Of a stretch of DNA of 64,000 bases, positions 62,980-64,000 are shown piece after piece (within the stretch, counting starts at the first letter, position 1; each line of letters begins with the position of its first letter). The notes under the pieces are model-generated. The model ran no database searches. It was not told the DNA's origin and saw nothing but the letters and a program-made list of their open reading frames with translations. The position numbers were made by a program, and so were the translations under genes. This stretch comes from Neptunomonas japonica DSM 18939 (lineage in GTDB: Bacteria > Pseudomonadota > Gammaproteobacteria > Pseudomonadales > Balneatricaceae): the NCBI RefSeq assembly GCF_000422765.1, contig NZ_AUGR01000015.1, positions 1 to 64,000 on the forward strand, written 5' to 3'.

Positions 62980-64000
62980 TTAGCCCTCAAAAAAATCGTA
63001 ATCCATTTTTTCTCTGGGTGGTTGTAAGTAGTACCCCTGAATAAGCCCCACACCTGATTTCCATAAGCGGCTCATGACTTTAGGGTCTTCGATCAGTGGT
63101 GCAATGGTTATTTTTCCCTGTGACTTTAAGGCTTCAATCATCTCTTCAAACGTATCGTCTAGTGCGGGCGCTGATGCGAGTTCTTGTACAAAGGAGCCAT
63201 CAATTTTAACGTACTCCGCATTTATCTGACGAAGGACTTGGTTGGCGTTGCTGGAGCAGCCAAAGTGTTTGATGCATATTAGACAATGAAGTTTCTTTAA
63301 GCCTTCAACAAATGCTTGTGCGCCCGTTAAATGGCTGGAGCAGTCGCTTTCGCTAATTTGGAATACTAGAAGATCGGCAGGGATTCTATACTCTCTGAGC
63401 TGCTCTGAGAGCCACAGGAGGATGTCTGGATCTCCCCAGGTGCGTTTGGTTACACTGATGAATAAACGGTGCTTATTGCCGCTGTCGAGCTCTTCACGTA
63501 AATGACGAATACACTCTTGAATAACCCAGCGATCCATCGTGGTGCTTAATTCCGCTATTTCTACTGCTTCTAAAAATAGTGAAGGTGATATTTCGTTATT
63601 GTTTTTATCAAGCAGTCTGAGTAGTGCTTCATAATGGCTTAATTGGCTGTTGTAAGAGAGTGGCACTATGGGTTGATAAAGTAGTTTGAATTGCTGTTTT
63701 TCAATAGCGCTTTTTAGGGCGTTGATTGCTTTGCTTGCATCTTGTTCGCAAGGATTAGTATCCGCTATATAGAACATTACGTCATTCTCAATATTTAAGC
63801 TGATACTTTTGGCGGCAGACTGTGCACGCTGAATCTGTTCGCTGGTGCTAGGTGAGGCATCTGTAATGGTGGTAACGCCTATAGAGCATGTTATCGCTAC
63901 TTCAGCGTTATTAATGTTTGATCTATGTTCTGTGATAGCTGCACATAGTTTCTCAGCTGCGGCCGCTGCTTTGTCAGGACTTGGGTCTTGGAAAATAACA
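62980..64000 (-). CDS. FimX-like degenerate GGDEF-EAL protein (partial)
   Basis: The C-terminal part of a larger protein whose 5' end lies past the window edge. The frame is open from 64000 and includes the end of a GGDEF domain (VAITCSIGVTTITD) and a full EAL domain. YEALLRL is present, but the catalytic DDFG is replaced by KHFG (ICIKHFGCSSNANQ), and the usual N in the FINLS strand is replaced (LFISVTKR). Such EAL domains bind c-di-GMP without cleaving it, as in FimX, which controls type IV pilus twitching. The convergent serB neighbour supports a FimX identity. ATG 63777 is internal. Confidence 0.78.
   Translation of the reverse strand, partial: VIFQDPSPDKAAAAAEKLCAAITEHRSNINNAEVAITCSIGVTTITDASPSTSEQIQRAQSAAKSISLNIENDVMFYIADTNPCEQDASKAINALKSAIEKQQFKLLYQPIVPLSYNSQLSHYEALLRLLDKNNNEISPSLFLEAVEIAELSTTMDRWVIQECIRHLREELDSGNKHRLFISVTKRTWGDPDILLWLSEQLREYRIPADLLVFQISESDCSSHLTGAQAFVEGLKKLHCLICIKHFGCSSNANQVLRQINAEYVKIDGSFVQELASAPALDDTFEEMIEALKSQGKITIAPLIEDPKVMSRLWKSGVGLIQGYYLQPPREKMDYDFFEG

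Overview
The window looks like chromosome of a marine gammaproteobacterium, probably of the Oceanospirillales (Neptunomonas/Marinomonas/Amphritea-like). This is inferred from protein resemblance, moderate AT-richness, the queA-tgt-yajC-secD-secF block and the serB/fimX-like pair known from Pseudomonas. No insertion sequence, CRISPR array, phage or plasmid replication gene was recognised. All assignments come from reading the sequence; no database search was run.

Layout. 1-343: end of an rRNA operon (23S 3' end, 5S, terminator). 0.5-7.1 kb: two small membrane-anchored unknowns, then a minus-strand set of TonB-dependent receptor, periplasmic binding protein and GacS/BarA-like hybrid kinase. 7.4-8.2 kb: a decayed mgtE magnesium transporter. 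8.3-15.6 kb: hydroxybutyrate dehydrogenase plus patatin, a DJ-1 protein and oxidoreductase facing a LysR regulator, and a poly-HAMP chemoreceptor. 15.9-19.6 kb: outer-membrane barrel, small exported protein and GGDEF-EAL enzyme. 19.7-30.7 kb: modF, ilvC, an M16 metalloprotease, a 57-residue protein gene, an amidohydrolase, a TVP38-type membrane protein, a DUF1508-like small protein and a diguanylate cyclase.

30.9-46.8 kb is the most coherent accessory block. It holds a CoA-acylating (methyl)malonate-semialdehyde dehydrogenase, a WCPDC thioredoxin-like protein, a complete PotFGHI-type ABC importer, a MocR/GabR-type regulator, a TTC38-like TPR protein, an APC permease and a class III aminotransferase, followed by an MFS exporter and a VOC protein. 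The gene content suggests import of polyamines or omega-amino acids (beta-alanine, taurine-like), transamination to a semialdehyde and oxidation to an acyl-CoA. A 10-bp motif, G(T/C)TGGnTC(T/C)A, recurs in the control regions of this block, twice as an inverted pair 31-32 bp apart. It may be an uncharacterised operator linking these genes.

46.8-53.2 kb is a mixed accessory stretch: a NylB-like serine hydrolase that looks GC-richer than its surroundings, a VanZ-family membrane protein bracketed by two related short reading frames, a type IV pilin-like protein and an AT-rich apolipoprotein N-acyltransferase gene whose end overlaps the pilin gene. From 53.2 kb on the sequence is core genome: tRNA-Leu(CAA), queA, tgt, yajC, secD, secF, rnr, serB and the 3' part of a fimX-like GGDEF-EAL gene cut by the window edge.

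Two genes (the hybrid kinase and the TVP38-type protein) have family-like N-termini that extend upstream of every ATG, GTG or TTG. An AUU start is the simplest reading in both, with a base error or frameshift as the alternative.
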